Positions 34,920-43,665 of a stretch of DNA of 64,000 nt are shown here, one piece after another. The stretch is from the NCBI GenBank assembly GCA_016721115.1, contig JADKIW010000001.1:759501-823500 (forward strand), in the 5' to 3' direction. The number at the start of each line of letters is the position of its first letter. The stretch's first letter is position 1. The notes under the pieces are model-generated. The model saw only the letters and a list, made by a program, of their open reading frames with translations, was not told where the DNA came from and searched no databases. Position numbers and translations under genes: made by a program. Origin of the DNA: Candidatus Defluviilinea proxima. GTDB taxonomy: Bacteria; Chloroflexota; Anaerolineae; Anaerolineales; Villigracilaceae.

Positions 34920-35378
34920 CTACGGTGCGGCGATCACCAACTCTGTGGTCATCCCCACATCATCCAACGAAGTGTACCAGTAGTCGGTCGTCAGACTTTC
35001 GGTCGGGATCCCCAGGATCTCGTTGAAACTGCTCAGGTACTTCGTTCTCTCACTCGCGAACACCTTCACTCCGTTCGTGCTCACCACTCGCACTGGTCCT
35101 CCGTTGATCCCATACCGCGGGAACACTCTCTGCCCCGGCAGGATCGAGTACGGTGTCGTGTTCTTCTTCACTCCTCCGATGTACACATCCACTTCCGCTG
35201 TCTCCGTCTCACTTGGGTTCCCGATCACCAGGTACGTGATCATGCTGGCATCATCCAATGAGGTGAACCAGAGCTCGGTCGAGGTTTGAGCTATCGGGTA
35301 CCCCAACACTTCATTGAAACTGTTCCCATACTTCGTTCTCTCGCTCGTGAACACCTTCACTCCGTTCGTGCTCACCAC
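34920..35378 (-). pseudogene. Detached C-terminal part of the beta-propeller gene
   Basis: 152 residues covering about 1.6 of the 97-residue modules and the 'LVIAAP' end. It is the natural continuation of the gene at 35372-37840. The break is a single missing G at 35410-35411 (GG here, GGG at 27181-27183 in the sister copy). Restoring it gives one gene from 37840 to 34920. Confidence 0.78.
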
Positions 35379-37840
35379 TCGTACTGGTCCTCCATTGATC
35401 CCATACCGAGGAACACTCTCTGCCCAGGTAGGATCGAGTACGGTGTTGTGTTCTTCTTCACGCCTCCGATGTACACATCCACTTCCGCTGTTTCTGTCTC
35501 GCTTGGGTTCCCGATCACCAGGTACGTGATCATCCCCGCATCGTCATAGCTCGTGAACCAGAACTCTGTGTCCAGTTGGGTCGAGGGGAAGCCCATCACT
35601 TCGTTGAAACTGTTCCCATACTTTGATCTCTCACTCGTGAAGATGTTCACTCCATTCGTGCTCACTACTCGCACCGGTCCGCCGTTGACCCCATAGCGCG
35701 GGTACACTCTCTGCCCAGGCGGGATCGAGTACGGTGTTGTGTTCTTCTTCACTCCGCCGATGTACACATCCACTAACGCTGTCTCTGTCGCACTCGGGTT
35801 CCCGATCACCAAATACGTGATCATCCCCGCATCGTCCAATGAGGTGAACCAGTATTCGGTCGTCAGTTGATCCGCGGGGAACCCGACGATCGAGTTGAAG
35901 CTGCTCCCGTAGATCGCTCGTTGACTCGTGAACATGTTCACCCCGTTCGTGCTTCTCACTCGTACTGGTCCACCGTTGATCCCGTACCGATCCGTTAGTC
36001 GTTGCCCTGTTCCTATTCCGTAGTTCCCCTGTGTGTTCCCACCGATCGTTACATTGATGTTCGAACAACCTATTGAGGTGTTGAATGTGCTGGTGTAGTT
36101 CTGCCCACTTGTGTTGGCTCCCAGGTTGCTGTAGCTGAGGTTCAGCGGCGCAAAGGTGTGACAGGTGCTTGTTGGGGTTACTGTTCCACTCCAGCCACCT
36201 GGCACTGTGATCGTGTAACTCCCGTCTCCTTTGGAGGTCACTGTCTTGGCGCCTCCATCCGTGTAGCTTAGGGTCACTCCTCCTACCCCTACATTCCCAC
36301 TGATGGTGTACATAAACGTCGCGATGTAGTTTTGTGCTGTTTGGTTTGTTGTTACATTGCTATAGCTTCGGTTGAGCGGTGAGAAGATATAGCCTGCCTT
36401 CGAGGGCGTTACCGTCCCACTCCAACCGCTTGGTACTGTGATCGTGTAGCTCCCATCCCCTTGCGATACAACTGTCTTCGCCGTCCCATCCACATAGCTC
36501 AACGTCACCCCCGGTGCTCCTGCATTGCCGCTGATGACCGGTAATGTGGCTGAAGAACTCTGTATCCTGCCGTAATACAAGGTAGGATTGTCATACGGAG
36601 TCATAAAGAAAATAAACTCAATTGTTTCGGGTCGATTAAAACCAACAACTGACCATTTTACAGACGGACTACTATCAAACGATTTTCCGCTAGGGTGTGC
36701 CGCAAATAGTTGTGGATTTCCCCATGTTCCATTTGAATTCTTTTTAGCTGTACACATGTCATCCATTGAGAGACATGTTGCATTCTTAGGGTGGCCATGC
36801 CCGATAACATAAATTTCTCCAGCACTATTGAGTGCAAGCGCTGGATCATGCGTAAAGATACTTAATGCCTGATCTGTCCAACCAGATCCAGTATCTCTAA
36901 CATAATGAATCCGCCCATAATCACCAACAGTCACATCAAAACTTTGAATGTAAGCCAAGTGCTTTACGCCTGTCGAGTCGATAATGAAGCTGGGACCTTG
37001 ATCAATATTGATCCCGTTATCACTACTCGTCCATACAGATGCAGTGCTGGCACTTTGTATACTTCCCCAAGTCCCGCTACTTGCCCGAGTACGAGTGCGG
37101 ATTTTTGTGGGGTTATCCGCTTGAGACACCCAGGCAACGGTCAGCGAATTGTCTACCGGAGAAATTGCCACAGAAGGATGATTGGCGCTTCCTGCTGTAT
37201 CTACTTGAACAAAATTCCCCGATGGGGAAAGGACATTTGTAGAGCTATTATATGTATAAGCTCTGTGTAAAATATGATTACTGTTAGTCCAGTATGCTAT
37301 GTGGAGTGTTTGATTCAAGTCCACCATACCGGCCACCCCGCTGGTGCCTACATACAATACGGAAGTTACTGTGCCACCATTAGAAGCAATAGTAGTTGCA
37401 GCGCTAAATGTATTGGTTGTTGTATTAAACGGATAGTCTTTCACACTGCCATTTTGCATATTGACAAGTACGTGAATGATGCTCCCTCCATCATAGACGG
37501 CGTCAATACCAATCACTTCACTCGTCTCTGTTAATTGAACAGGTGCCGCAAAAGATGCCGTTCCGCTTGGCAATCCAGTTGACGTTGTACGGTATACACG
37601 AATAACTTTAGACGACTGTTGATTCGCAAATATATACAAACGATCATTACTGGTGCGAACGATCTGATGTGGGATCACATCTGTGCCCCCGGTGCCAACC
37701 GAGAAAGATGAAAAAGTAACTGCATTGGCAGCTTTTGGCAGAACACTCCGCCCAGGGTATAAAGCGGCAGTAGCAATAAACAATGTTACAAAGGCAAGAA
37801 CAAGTAAAAAGGGCGGGAAAGTTTTTTTGTTTATACTCAT
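35372..37840 (-). CDS. Secreted beta-propeller protein with regulatory-like repeats and 97-aa modules
   Basis: An 822-residue reading with an N-terminal signal ('FLLVLAFVTLFIATAALY'). Residues about 45-435 look like a sialidase- or BNR-type beta-propeller ('HPSVAISPVDNSLTVAWV', 'DPALALNSAGEIYVIGHG'). Residues about 437-600 hold 'ISGNAGAPGVTLSY..' repeats shared with the protease gene, then two and a half of the 97-residue modules. The final 13 residues ('FLGMGSMEDQYEW') are out of frame because of one lost base; the true end is at 34920. It lacks the CRP-type dyad found before the other two genes and is divergent from the LuxR-type gene. Confidence 0.8.
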   Translation of the reverse strand: MSINKKTFPPFLLVLAFVTLFIATAALYPGRSVLPKAANAVTFSSFSVGTGGTDVIPHQIVRTSNDRLYIFANQQSSKVIRVYRTTSTGLPSGTASFAAPVQLTETSEVIGIDAVYDGGSIIHVLVNMQNGSVKDYPFNTTTNTFSAATTIASNGGTVTSVLYVGTSGVAGMVDLNQTLHIAYWTNSNHILHRAYTYNSSTNVLSPSGNFVQVDTAGSANHPSVAISPVDNSLTVAWVSQADNPTKIRTRTRASSGTWGSIQSASTASVWTSSDNGINIDQGPSFIIDSTGVKHLAYIQSFDVTVGDYGRIHYVRDTGSGWTDQALSIFTHDPALALNSAGEIYVIGHGHPKNATCLSMDDMCTAKKNSNGTWGNPQLFAAHPSGKSFDSSPSVKWSVVGFNRPETIEFIFFMTPYDNPTLYYGRIQSSSATLPVISGNAGAPGVTLSYVDGTAKTVVSQGDGSYTITVPSGWSGTVTPSKAGYIFSPLNRSYSNVTTNQTAQNYIATFMYTISGNVGVGGVTLSYTDGGAKTVTSKGDGSYTITVPGGWSGTVTPTSTCHTFAPLNLSYSNLGANTSGQNYTSTFNTSIGCSNINVTIGGNTQGNYGIGTGQRLTDRYGINGGPVRVRSTNGVNMFTSQRAIYGSSFNSIVGFPADQLTTEYWFTSLDDAGMITYLVIGNPSATETALVDVYIGGVKKNTTPYSIPPGQRVYPRYGVNGGPVRVVSTNGVNIFTSERSKYGNSFNEVMGFPSTQLDTEFWFTSYDDAGMITYLVIGNPSETETAEVDVYIGGVKKNTTPYSILPGQRVFLGMGSMEDQYEW

Positions 37841-38147
37841 ATCGGTCTCACAATAGATTTTGATATGTCGACCATTAAATCCAAATCAATAAAGTCAAGA
37901 TCGAATATTGCTTTTGAATTAAAGCCGACAGAGGGGATATTAGTAGATCGGAAAACAACTTAATATTGCCGACACATTAAAACACATCTATTATAAAATA
38001 ACAGATCAAAAAAGGATTATACAATCTTGAATTAGAAGCCGTTATTACTCCAAAGTACTGGAAGTTATTGTGTTTTTATCAGGGAGGCTCTATAATTTCG
38101 TCTGACACAATCAAACAAACAAAATCATCCCCTTATCGAAAGCAAAA
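37841..38147. other. AT-rich divergent intergenic region
   Basis: About 307 bp between the propeller gene and the LuxR-type gene. It has a clear rightward promoter near 38068-38096 and several leftward TATAAT-like hexamers (37990-37995 and 38016-38021 read on the minus strand) without convincing -35 partners. No reading frame, tRNA or long hairpin was found. Confidence 0.6.
38049..38096 (+). promoter_or_regulatory. Promoter of the LuxR-type gene with an upstream dyad
   Basis: TTGTGT (38068-38073), a 17-bp spacer and TATAAT (38091-38096). The -35 hexamer, the GGAGG just before the -10 and the TTCG after it are shared with the promoters of the beta-helix and protease genes. TCCA-N6-TGGA (38049-38062) lies directly upstream of the -35 box and may be an operator. 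Confidence 0.6.
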
Positions 38148-39296
38148 ATGAATATTCACAACGGCCAATTCAGCACACGAGAAAAAGAAGTGGTGGACCT
38201 CCTCCTGCAAGGCAAAAGTAACAAGCAGATCGGCCTTGCGCTTAATATTTCCGTCCGCACAGTTGAGTTCCACTTAAAAAACATCTACAACAAGCTTCAG
38301 GTCACATCCAGAGCCGAAGCGATCCTACGACTAGGGAAAACCACAGCTAGTAGTAAAAGTACCGTGGAACGAGTGGAAACCACAGTTGACCGGGGTAGTT
38401 CCTCCGCCGAAAATGATGGAAACATTATTTCAACTCGGAGGATCTCTATGAAGCAACGGTTTTACATCATTATCGGAAGTGTACTGGCGATTGTTCTTGT
38501 CGCAGGGCTGGTATGGGTCAAGTTAAACCCCAATATTGTGACCAACCCGCCAACAGAAACAGCTACAAGCGCAGAAACTGCGTCGGTCACAGGTACAGAA
38601 ATCAACTATTTGGGAACGGACTTTATCATCCCATCTGAATTGGGCGACAGGGCATTGAATGAAGTCATTCAACAGTCCACTGATTTTGCCAATACTTGGC
38701 CCGCACACACACGGTCCATCTTGGAAAACTACCCGCTGAAGGATACAACCTATCAGCCACAGATACGCGTCTTTTCCACGCAGGACTACGTGCAAATGAG
38801 CCCTGAGGCAGAAGCAATGGTCAATGAACTTCAGGGCATTGTGAAGACACAACAATTCCAAGCTGACAAAATGCTCCCATTCCTACCCATCCAACGCGCG
38901 GCGCAGGTCATGCATACACAGGAAAAGTTCGTATCCTTCATAAATGGAAAAGGCGTTCGTTACATCACTCTCTATAGTCAAGCCGCATTTCCCATTCAGA
39001 ACCTTTCACACATGGAATTGCTGTACACCTTTCAGGGACTTTCCAGCGATGGCAAGTATTACGTATCGATCGTCATGCCCGTCAACCTCAAATATGTGAC
39101 AGTGGACGAAGCCACCGATTCTCCCTTCCCCGAACACGGCATCCCGTTCAACTGGGATAATCCCAATCCCGAAGATTATCCAAACTATCTGGAAAAAGCG
39201 GTTGTCATGCTCAGTCACAAGAACAATCCCTTCAATCCATCCCTTGAAGTGCTAGACGAGCTGGTTCAATCCCTGGCAGTTGGCGTAGAACAATAA
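38148..39296 (+). CDS. Membrane-tethered LuxR-type regulator with an outside domain
   Basis: A 382-residue protein. Residues 5-65 are a LuxR/GerE helix-turn-helix ('FSTREKEVVDLLLQGKSNKQ', 'SVRTVEFHLKNIYNKL'). A basic linker leads to one membrane helix at about 104-124 ('IIIGSVLAIVLVAGLVWV'), followed by a Thr-rich stalk and an outside domain of about 240 residues with no recognised family. There is no receiver domain, so it is a one-component, ToxR-like layout built on a LuxR HTH. It is divergent from the propeller gene and may control the secreted-protein genes; this is inference from position and promoter likeness. Confidence 0.82.
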   Translation: MNIHNGQFSTREKEVVDLLLQGKSNKQIGLALNISVRTVEFHLKNIYNKLQVTSRAEAILRLGKTTASSKSTVERVETTVDRGSSSAENDGNIISTRRISMKQRFYIIIGSVLAIVLVAGLVWVKLNPNIVTNPPTETATSAETASVTGTEINYLGTDFIIPSELGDRALNEVIQQSTDFANTWPAHTRSILENYPLKDTTYQPQIRVFSTQDYVQMSPEAEAMVNELQGIVKTQQFQADKMLPFLPIQRAAQVMHTQEKFVSFINGKGVRYITLYSQAAFPIQNLSHMELLYTFQGLSSDGKYYVSIVMPVNLKYVTVDEATDSPFPEHGIPFNWDNPNPEDYPNYLEKAVVMLSHKNNPFNPSLEVLDELVQSLAVGVEQ

Positions 39297-39310
39297 ATAT
39301 AGAATTTCTA

Positions 39311-39351
39311 ATCGTGCATCATGCGGACCCGTTATCCGCATGATGCACGAT
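39311..39351. terminator. 17-bp perfect hairpin after the LuxR-type gene
   Basis: ATCGTGCATCATGCGGA pairs exactly with its complement across a 7-nt loop. There is no T-tract, so it may be a weak terminator or an mRNA-stabilising structure. Confidence 0.6.
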
Positions 39352-39414
39352 GAACCGGGGGAGAATAACTGTTATTCGCAAGATAACAAGCACTTTTGGA
39401 ATTACAATTGACGT

Positions 39415-40104
39415 ATGAACCGTCCGTTCGTGTTCATCAATGTAGCAATGACAGCCGATGGCAAGATCGATACGTTCGCACGCAAAGGAGCGGCGATCTC
39501 ATCCGTGCGTGATAAGGAACGCGTGGATAAACTCCGCGCCGAGGCAGACGCCGTCATGGTTGGGGGAAGGACACTGCTCGACGAAGACCCAAAACTTACA
39601 GTGAAATCAGAAGCGTTACGCGAAGAAAGAATCAAACGCGGACTCACGCCAAACCCAGTCAAGGTGGGGATTGTTTCAGAAGCAAAGTTTGATTCTCATT
39701 CAAAATTCTTATACGAGGGGAATGCACGCATCGTAATATTCACAACGCATCGCACATCTAAAGATCAACTCACGTCACTTCGTGCGCTCGGTGTGGAAGT
39801 ATTCATCCACGAGGGCGAGCGGGTGGACTTGAGAAACATGATGCACACCCTCAAAGAACTTGGTATCAACCGCCTCATGATAGAAGGCGGAGCAACACTC
39901 AATTTCGAGTTGCTCAGGCTTGGGCTGGTGGATGAAGTGTCCGCGTATGTGGCGCCGATGATCTTCGGGGGAGAAAAGGCCCCTACGATGGCATCAGGCC
40001 TCGGCTTGGAAAGAGGCGAAGCCGTCCCTCTGAGACTAATGAACGTGGAACATTGGGACGATGGCGGTGTACTGTTACATTACAAAGTGGAGAGAGAACT
40101 ATGA
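39415..40104 (+). CDS. RibD C-terminal-type pyrimidine reductase (riboflavin pathway)
   Basis: A 229-residue stand-alone reductase domain, as in the archaeal/fungal-type 2,5-diamino-6-ribosylamino-pyrimidinone 5'-phosphate reductase. Typical motifs: 'VFINVAMTADGKID' at the N-terminus, 'DAVMVGGRTLLDEDP', 'LMIEGGATLNFELLR' and 'FGGEKAPTM'. No deaminase domain is fused, unlike bacterial RibD. It overlaps the GTP cyclohydrolase II gene by four bases (ATGA), so both act in the first steps of riboflavin synthesis from GTP. Confidence 0.88.
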   Translation: MNRPFVFINVAMTADGKIDTFARKGAAISSVRDKERVDKLRAEADAVMVGGRTLLDEDPKLTVKSEALREERIKRGLTPNPVKVGIVSEAKFDSHSKFLYEGNARIVIFTTHRTSKDQLTSLRALGVEVFIHEGERVDLRNMMHTLKELGINRLMIEGGATLNFELLRLGLVDEVSAYVAPMIFGGEKAPTMASGLGLERGEAVPLRLMNVEHWDDGGVLLHYKVEREL

Positions 40105-40859
40105 CAACAACAATGCATGAACAATTTGATCTGTTACTTGAAAACGATCCTGAACATAATTGTCCGGGGTTGGGTAAAGATAATATTTGCGTCCGCCTTG
40201 TGGCAATGGCTGAATTGCCCACACGGTTTGGCGATTTTCACATCATTGCGTTCGAGAACAATCGCGACGGCAAAGAGCATGTGGCCATCACAAAAGGCGA
40301 TGTGATCGGCGCGAAAGATGTGCCTGTGCGTTTACATTCGGAATGCTTGACCGGTGATGCCATTGGTTCATTACGCTGTGATTGCCGAGACCAGCTCGAG
40401 GCATCGTTGAGAGCTATCGGCCAGATGGAACGCGGCATGGTCTTGTATCTCCGTCAGGAGGGACGTGGCATTGGTCTGATTAACAAGGTGCGTGCCTACA
40501 GCTTGCAGGATGATGGACTGGATACCGTTGAAGCGAATCTCGCATTGGGCTTCCGAGACGATGAACGTGATTATGCAGTGGCCGCACACATGCTCATGTC
40601 GCTCAAGATCGAGTCGGTACAACTCATGACCAACAACCCAAAGAAGATCGACCAGCTCACACAATATGGCATCAAGGTGGCGCAACGCATTCCGCACATC
40701 ATGGAAGCCAACGACCACAATCGTTTCTATCTCGAGACCAAGGCCGCCAAATCCGGTCACATGATCGATTTTCACGGCAAGGAACATCTGCCCGAACAAA
40801 GCGATCTTCCCATCGTGGCCGGCATGACCCACGAACAGATCGGGGCCATGCATGAATAA
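40101..40859 (+). CDS. ribA: GTP cyclohydrolase II
   Basis: A 252-residue enzyme that opens GTP to start riboflavin synthesis. The zinc-binding region is 'HSECLTGDAIGSLRCDC', with 'RQEGRGIGLINKVRAY' carrying the catalytic Arg/Glu residues and 'TNNPKKIDQL' near the C-terminus. The N-terminal 40 residues include 'NDPEHNCPGLGKDNICVRL', longer than E. coli RibA, but there is no DHBP synthase domain. The start at 40101 overlaps the reductase stop. It overlaps the next gene by eight bases. Confidence 0.95.
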   Translation: MTTTMHEQFDLLLENDPEHNCPGLGKDNICVRLVAMAELPTRFGDFHIIAFENNRDGKEHVAITKGDVIGAKDVPVRLHSECLTGDAIGSLRCDCRDQLEASLRAIGQMERGMVLYLRQEGRGIGLINKVRAYSLQDDGLDTVEANLALGFRDDERDYAVAAHMLMSLKIESVQLMTNNPKKIDQLTQYGIKVAQRIPHIMEANDHNRFYLETKAAKSGHMIDFHGKEHLPEQSDLPIVAGMTHEQIGAMHE

Positions 40860-41541
40860 ACCTTCGGCTTCGCAGGGCAGGGTCGTTGTCATTACCGGCG
40901 CCACCGGCGCGCTCGGACGAAAGACCGCTCATGCATTCGCCGAAAGCGGTGATGCACTGGTATTGCTCGATAACGATCAAAGTAAATTGGATTCTCTGAT
41001 CAAAGAATTGCATATCCCCGAAGATAGACTCCTCGCATCTGTCGTTGACCTGCGCGATGCACAAGCGGTTCGTGACTCAGCCGAGGCTGTTGCAAACAAA
41101 TTCGGCCGTGTTCACGCTTTGATCCATCTCGTCGGCGGCTGGACCGGCGGCAAGACCCTCTCTGAAACAGGCGAAAGCGACCTGACCTTCATGCTCAACC
41201 AGCACGTGTGGACGACGTTCCACTTGTTCCAGGCCTTCACTCCCAAACTCGCCGCGAATGGATGGGGGCGTGTGGTGGTTGTATCCAAGTCAACGGTGAA
41301 CAACCCAACCGGCAAAGAAGGCGTGTATGCCGCCGCTAAAGCCGCACAGGAGAACCTTGTGCTTACGCTCGCGGCCGAACTCAAAGAGAGTAACGTCACC
41401 GCGAACATTATTCAAGTCAAAGCCATCGACGTGGATGATAAAGGCACCGGCACAACGCCCGATGTGATCGTCGCCGCGATACAGTATTTATTCTCCGATC
41501 AGGCGGGCAAGGTCAGCGGGGCGAGGATACCTTTATATTAA
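40852..41541 (+). CDS. Short-chain dehydrogenase/reductase
   Basis: A 229-residue classical SDR with the Rossmann start 'VVITGATGALGRKTA', 'LDNDQSKL' after beta-2, the active-site Ser region 'VVVSKSTVNNPTG' and catalytic 'YAAAKAA' (YxxxK). The pattern 'LIHLVGGWTGGKTL' replaces the usual NNAG, a mark of a divergent subgroup. Substrate unknown. It starts inside the end of ribA (eight-base overlap), so it is co-translated with the riboflavin genes; a pteridine or flavin-related substrate is speculation. Confidence 0.88.
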   Translation: MNKPSASQGRVVVITGATGALGRKTAHAFAESGDALVLLDNDQSKLDSLIKELHIPEDRLLASVVDLRDAQAVRDSAEAVANKFGRVHALIHLVGGWTGGKTLSETGESDLTFMLNQHVWTTFHLFQAFTPKLAANGWGRVVVVSKSTVNNPTGKEGVYAAAKAAQENLVLTLAAELKESNVTANIIQVKAIDVDDKGTGTTPDVIVAAIQYLFSDQAGKVSGARIPLY

Positions 41542-41546
41542 AAAGC

Positions 41547-41581
41547 AAAACTTCCGAAGTCTTAAAGACTTCGGAAGTTTT
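41547..41581. terminator. Bidirectional terminator
   Basis: AAAACTTCCGAAGTCT and AGACTTCGGAAGTTTT form a 16-bp stem with a 3-nt loop, followed by T-rich sequence on both sides. It ends the riboflavin/SDR genes and the minus-strand glycosyltransferase gene. Confidence 0.9.
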
Positions 41582-41584
41582 TAT

Positions 41585-42721
41585 TTACAACCCTAACATA
41601 TCCCCGATCGTTTTTGCAATTGTCCGTGCGGCTTCGGGTTTTCCTGCACGGCGACAGTTCTCGATCACTTTCTGTCGTTCGGCTGGGCGCGAGATCCATC
41701 GCGTCAACGTGCGGACAACCTCACGCGGCACCGGTGCCCAAACCCCTGCACCTTCCTCCTGCACGAATGTCACGTTCCCATCTTCCTGACCGGGTAATTT
41801 TGAATACAAAATAATTGGCAGTTCAGCATTGAGTGCTTCAGCGATCGTGCCGGGCCCAGCCTTTGTCACAATGTAATCGGCCGCGCGCATGAAATCTGGT
41901 ACGTTATGTGTAAAGCCATGAATGAACGTGGGATTCTCCCATTGGTGCGCCTCGAGAGCCGCTTTCAGCTTTTGATTCCTTCCAGCAATGATGACCAGCC
42001 CAAGGTCCAGACCGGAGGCGTCTATTTCGTAAGCAGTCTTCGCAAGAGGGCCCATCCCATCGCCGCCGCCCATCATCAACACAATGGGCTTATCCACAGG
42101 CCAACCAAGTTTTTTACGCAGGTTGCTTTTACGTCCTTTGGGTCTACAGTATTTATCTGCAACGGGAAGCCCAACCACTCTTACCTTTTCTTCAGGCATC
42201 TTGTATTTGATGGCACGTTTACGCGCGTTCTCGGTAGGGACGAGGATAAGGTCGGCGCGGTTGTCGTACCACAGGGCATGTGTGGTGACCATGTCTGTGA
42301 CGACATTAACGAAGGGTGGACGGTCCTTGCCCAATGCACGCAGAGCAAACGAATTGGCAAACGGATGGACCGTGACGATCAGATCGGCTGGATGACTTCT
42401 CACAAGCGCTTTTGCCGCATGACGCGCAATCGGCCAGGTGGTGGTTGTGATGAAGCGTGCCTGAGCGCGCCCATCCGTGGCATGGAAGCTGGCGCTCCAT
42501 AACTGCGGAGCTTTGACCATGTAGGGATACATTTCGCCCACCCGGTTAAAGGGACGTGGTGCGTAATCCTTGAAAAAATCCACCATCTCCGTGGTGACCT
42601 TGTTTTTATATTCGATGTTAATGGCCTCGATAATAGCCTCTGCCGCGGAACGATGCCCGCCGCCGGTATCGGAAAAGTAGAAGACAATGTGTGGTTTTCT
42701 AGGAATCGTGTTTTGGTCCAT
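41585..42721 (-). CDS. GT28 glycolipid glycosyltransferase (MGDG synthase / UgtP-like)
   Basis: A 378-residue enzyme of the monogalactosyl/processive diacylglycerol glucosyltransferase type. 'FYFSDTGGGHRSAAEAI' is the conserved N-terminal motif, 'VNVVTDMVTTHALW' and 'ENARKRAIKYKMP' lie mid-protein, and the GT28 nucleotide-sugar site is at 'VTKAGPGTIAEALN' and 'PGQEDGNVTFV'. It adds hexose to diacylglycerol in the membrane. ATG 42721 is preferred; a longer in-frame reading to 42961 reads through the DUF951 gene. It overlaps that gene by 23 bases. Confidence 0.9.
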   Translation of the reverse strand: MDQNTIPRKPHIVFYFSDTGGGHRSAAEAIIEAINIEYKNKVTTEMVDFFKDYAPRPFNRVGEMYPYMVKAPQLWSASFHATDGRAQARFITTTTWPIARHAAKALVRSHPADLIVTVHPFANSFALRALGKDRPPFVNVVTDMVTTHALWYDNRADLILVPTENARKRAIKYKMPEEKVRVVGLPVADKYCRPKGRKSNLRKKLGWPVDKPIVLMMGGGDGMGPLAKTAYEIDASGLDLGLVIIAGRNQKLKAALEAHQWENPTFIHGFTHNVPDFMRAADYIVTKAGPGTIAEALNAELPIILYSKLPGQEDGNVTFVQEEGAGVWAPVPREVVRTLTRWISRPAERQKVIENCRRAGKPEAARTIAKTIGDMLGL

Positions 42722-42920
42722 GGGGTTCTTCTTCGTGTTTGGTGAGATTGGTCTTGAGGCGCTTCGCAAGTTCACGCCGGGTAAGCATAACACGCCGCCC
42801 ACATCCTTTGCATTCGAGGCCAATATCCGCGCCAAGACGGGTGACGGTCCATTCGTAGGAACCGCACGGGTGTTGCTTACGCAGGCGCAGATGATCGTTG
42901 AGGTGCAGGTCGGGAAGCAT
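42699..42920 (-). CDS. DUF951 family small protein
   Basis: A 73-residue protein with the DUF951 signature 'KQHPCGSYEWTVTRLGADI' and 'CKGCGRRVMLTRRELAKR', including the Cys-x2-Cys pair that can bind zinc. A charged tail ('TKHEEEPHGPKH') follows. The start at 42920 gives the usual family length; upstream in-frame ATGs exist, and no ribosome site is clear. It overlaps the glycosyltransferase gene start by 23 bases. Function of the family is not established. Confidence 0.82.
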   Translation of the reverse strand: MLPDLHLNDHLRLRKQHPCGSYEWTVTRLGADIGLECKGCGRRVMLTRRELAKRLKTNLTKHEEEPHGPKHDS

Positions 42921-43018
42921 AGTTGAAAGAATGAAGGCGGATCGTGAAGGATAAATATCAAACATCATTATAAATGAATCGTGATAAACTACGGGCGAGA
43001 AATTTATTTCCAAGAATA

Positions 43019-43087
43019 TGTCATGCTGAGCAAAGCGAAGTAATCTCCCTACAGGAGTAAAAACCCTTTGCTATGCTCAAAATGACA
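43019..43087. repeat. 69-bp imperfect palindromic repeat
   Basis: TGTCATGCTGAGCAAAG at the left pairs, with small bulges, with CTTTGCTATGCTCAAAATGACA at the right. This is another member of the dispersed intergenic palindromes, placed between the divergent DUF951 and phosphoribosyltransferase genes. Confidence 0.7.
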
Positions 43088-43103
43088 AGATGAGAGAGGG
43101 AAC

Positions 43104-43655
43104 ATGTCCCAGAACGAAACACATACCGTTGAAGTTGCAGGTGTCAAACGTGACCTGCGCCTGTTCGAGGTTAAGCCAGGTTTGAAGATCGCCATTTTGA
43201 ATATTCTAGGGGATACAGAATTTGTGCAAGTCTGTGCCAAGGAACTGGCGACCAAGCTCAAGGACGTTGACTATGACGTGCTGGTAACTGCAGAGGCCAA
43301 GTCCATTCCGCTGGCGTATGCCGTGTCCGCTGAGACGAAGAAGCCGTACGTGGTATTACGCAAATCGTACAAGCCTTACATGGGCGATGCGATCAGTGCC
43401 GAGACGTTATCCATCACCACCGGCCAGCCGCAGACGTTGATCCTCGACGAAAAGGATCGTGACCTTATCAAAGGTGGTAAGGTCGTCATCGTGGACGATG
43501 TTATCAGCACCGGGTCCACACTGCAGGGCATGCGGATGATCCTCAATAAGGCTGGCGCAAACGTGGTAGCCGAAACCGCCATCTTCACCGAAGGTGACCG
43601 TGCGCAGTGGAACAATATTATTTCGTTGGGGCATTTGCCGTTGTTTACGGATTAA
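43104..43655 (+). CDS. Adenine phosphoribosyltransferase-like protein
   Basis: A 183-residue type I phosphoribosyltransferase. The PRPP-binding loop is 'VVIVDDVISTGSTLQGM', and 'VLVTAEAKSIPLAYAVS' resembles the APT 'E.RGF.....A' region with the substitution common in APT-like, XPT-like subgroups. 'KPYVVLRKSYKPY' is typical of Apt. It likely transfers ribose-phosphate to a purine base. AGAGGGAAC lies before ATG. Its stop is followed by a palindrome repeat. Confidence 0.85.
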   Translation: MSQNETHTVEVAGVKRDLRLFEVKPGLKIAILNILGDTEFVQVCAKELATKLKDVDYDVLVTAEAKSIPLAYAVSAETKKPYVVLRKSYKPYMGDAISAETLSITTGQPQTLILDEKDRDLIKGGKVVIVDDVISTGSTLQGMRMILNKAGANVVAETAIFTEGDRAQWNNIISLGHLPLFTD

Positions 43656-43665
43656 ACGCCGCAGG

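Larger units (their letters stand above)
34719..36534 (-). repeat. About 1.8-kb near-identical duplication, copy 2
   Basis: This copy carries the promoter region of the protease gene and the end of the beta-propeller gene (four 97-aa modules plus two regulatory-like repeats). It matches 26493-28313. Where the copies differ by single bases, this copy usually keeps the open frame, except for one lost G at 35410-35411. Confidence 0.85.

Noticed and set aside
40371..40904. 177-codon minus-strand frame opposite ribA
   Set aside because: ribA has complete catalytic motifs on the plus strand; the antisense frame has no support.
42722..42961. 80-residue N-terminal extension of the GT28 glycosyltransferase
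   Set aside because: It reads antisense-like sequence through the DUF951 gene in another frame, and the conserved domain begins just after ATG 42721.
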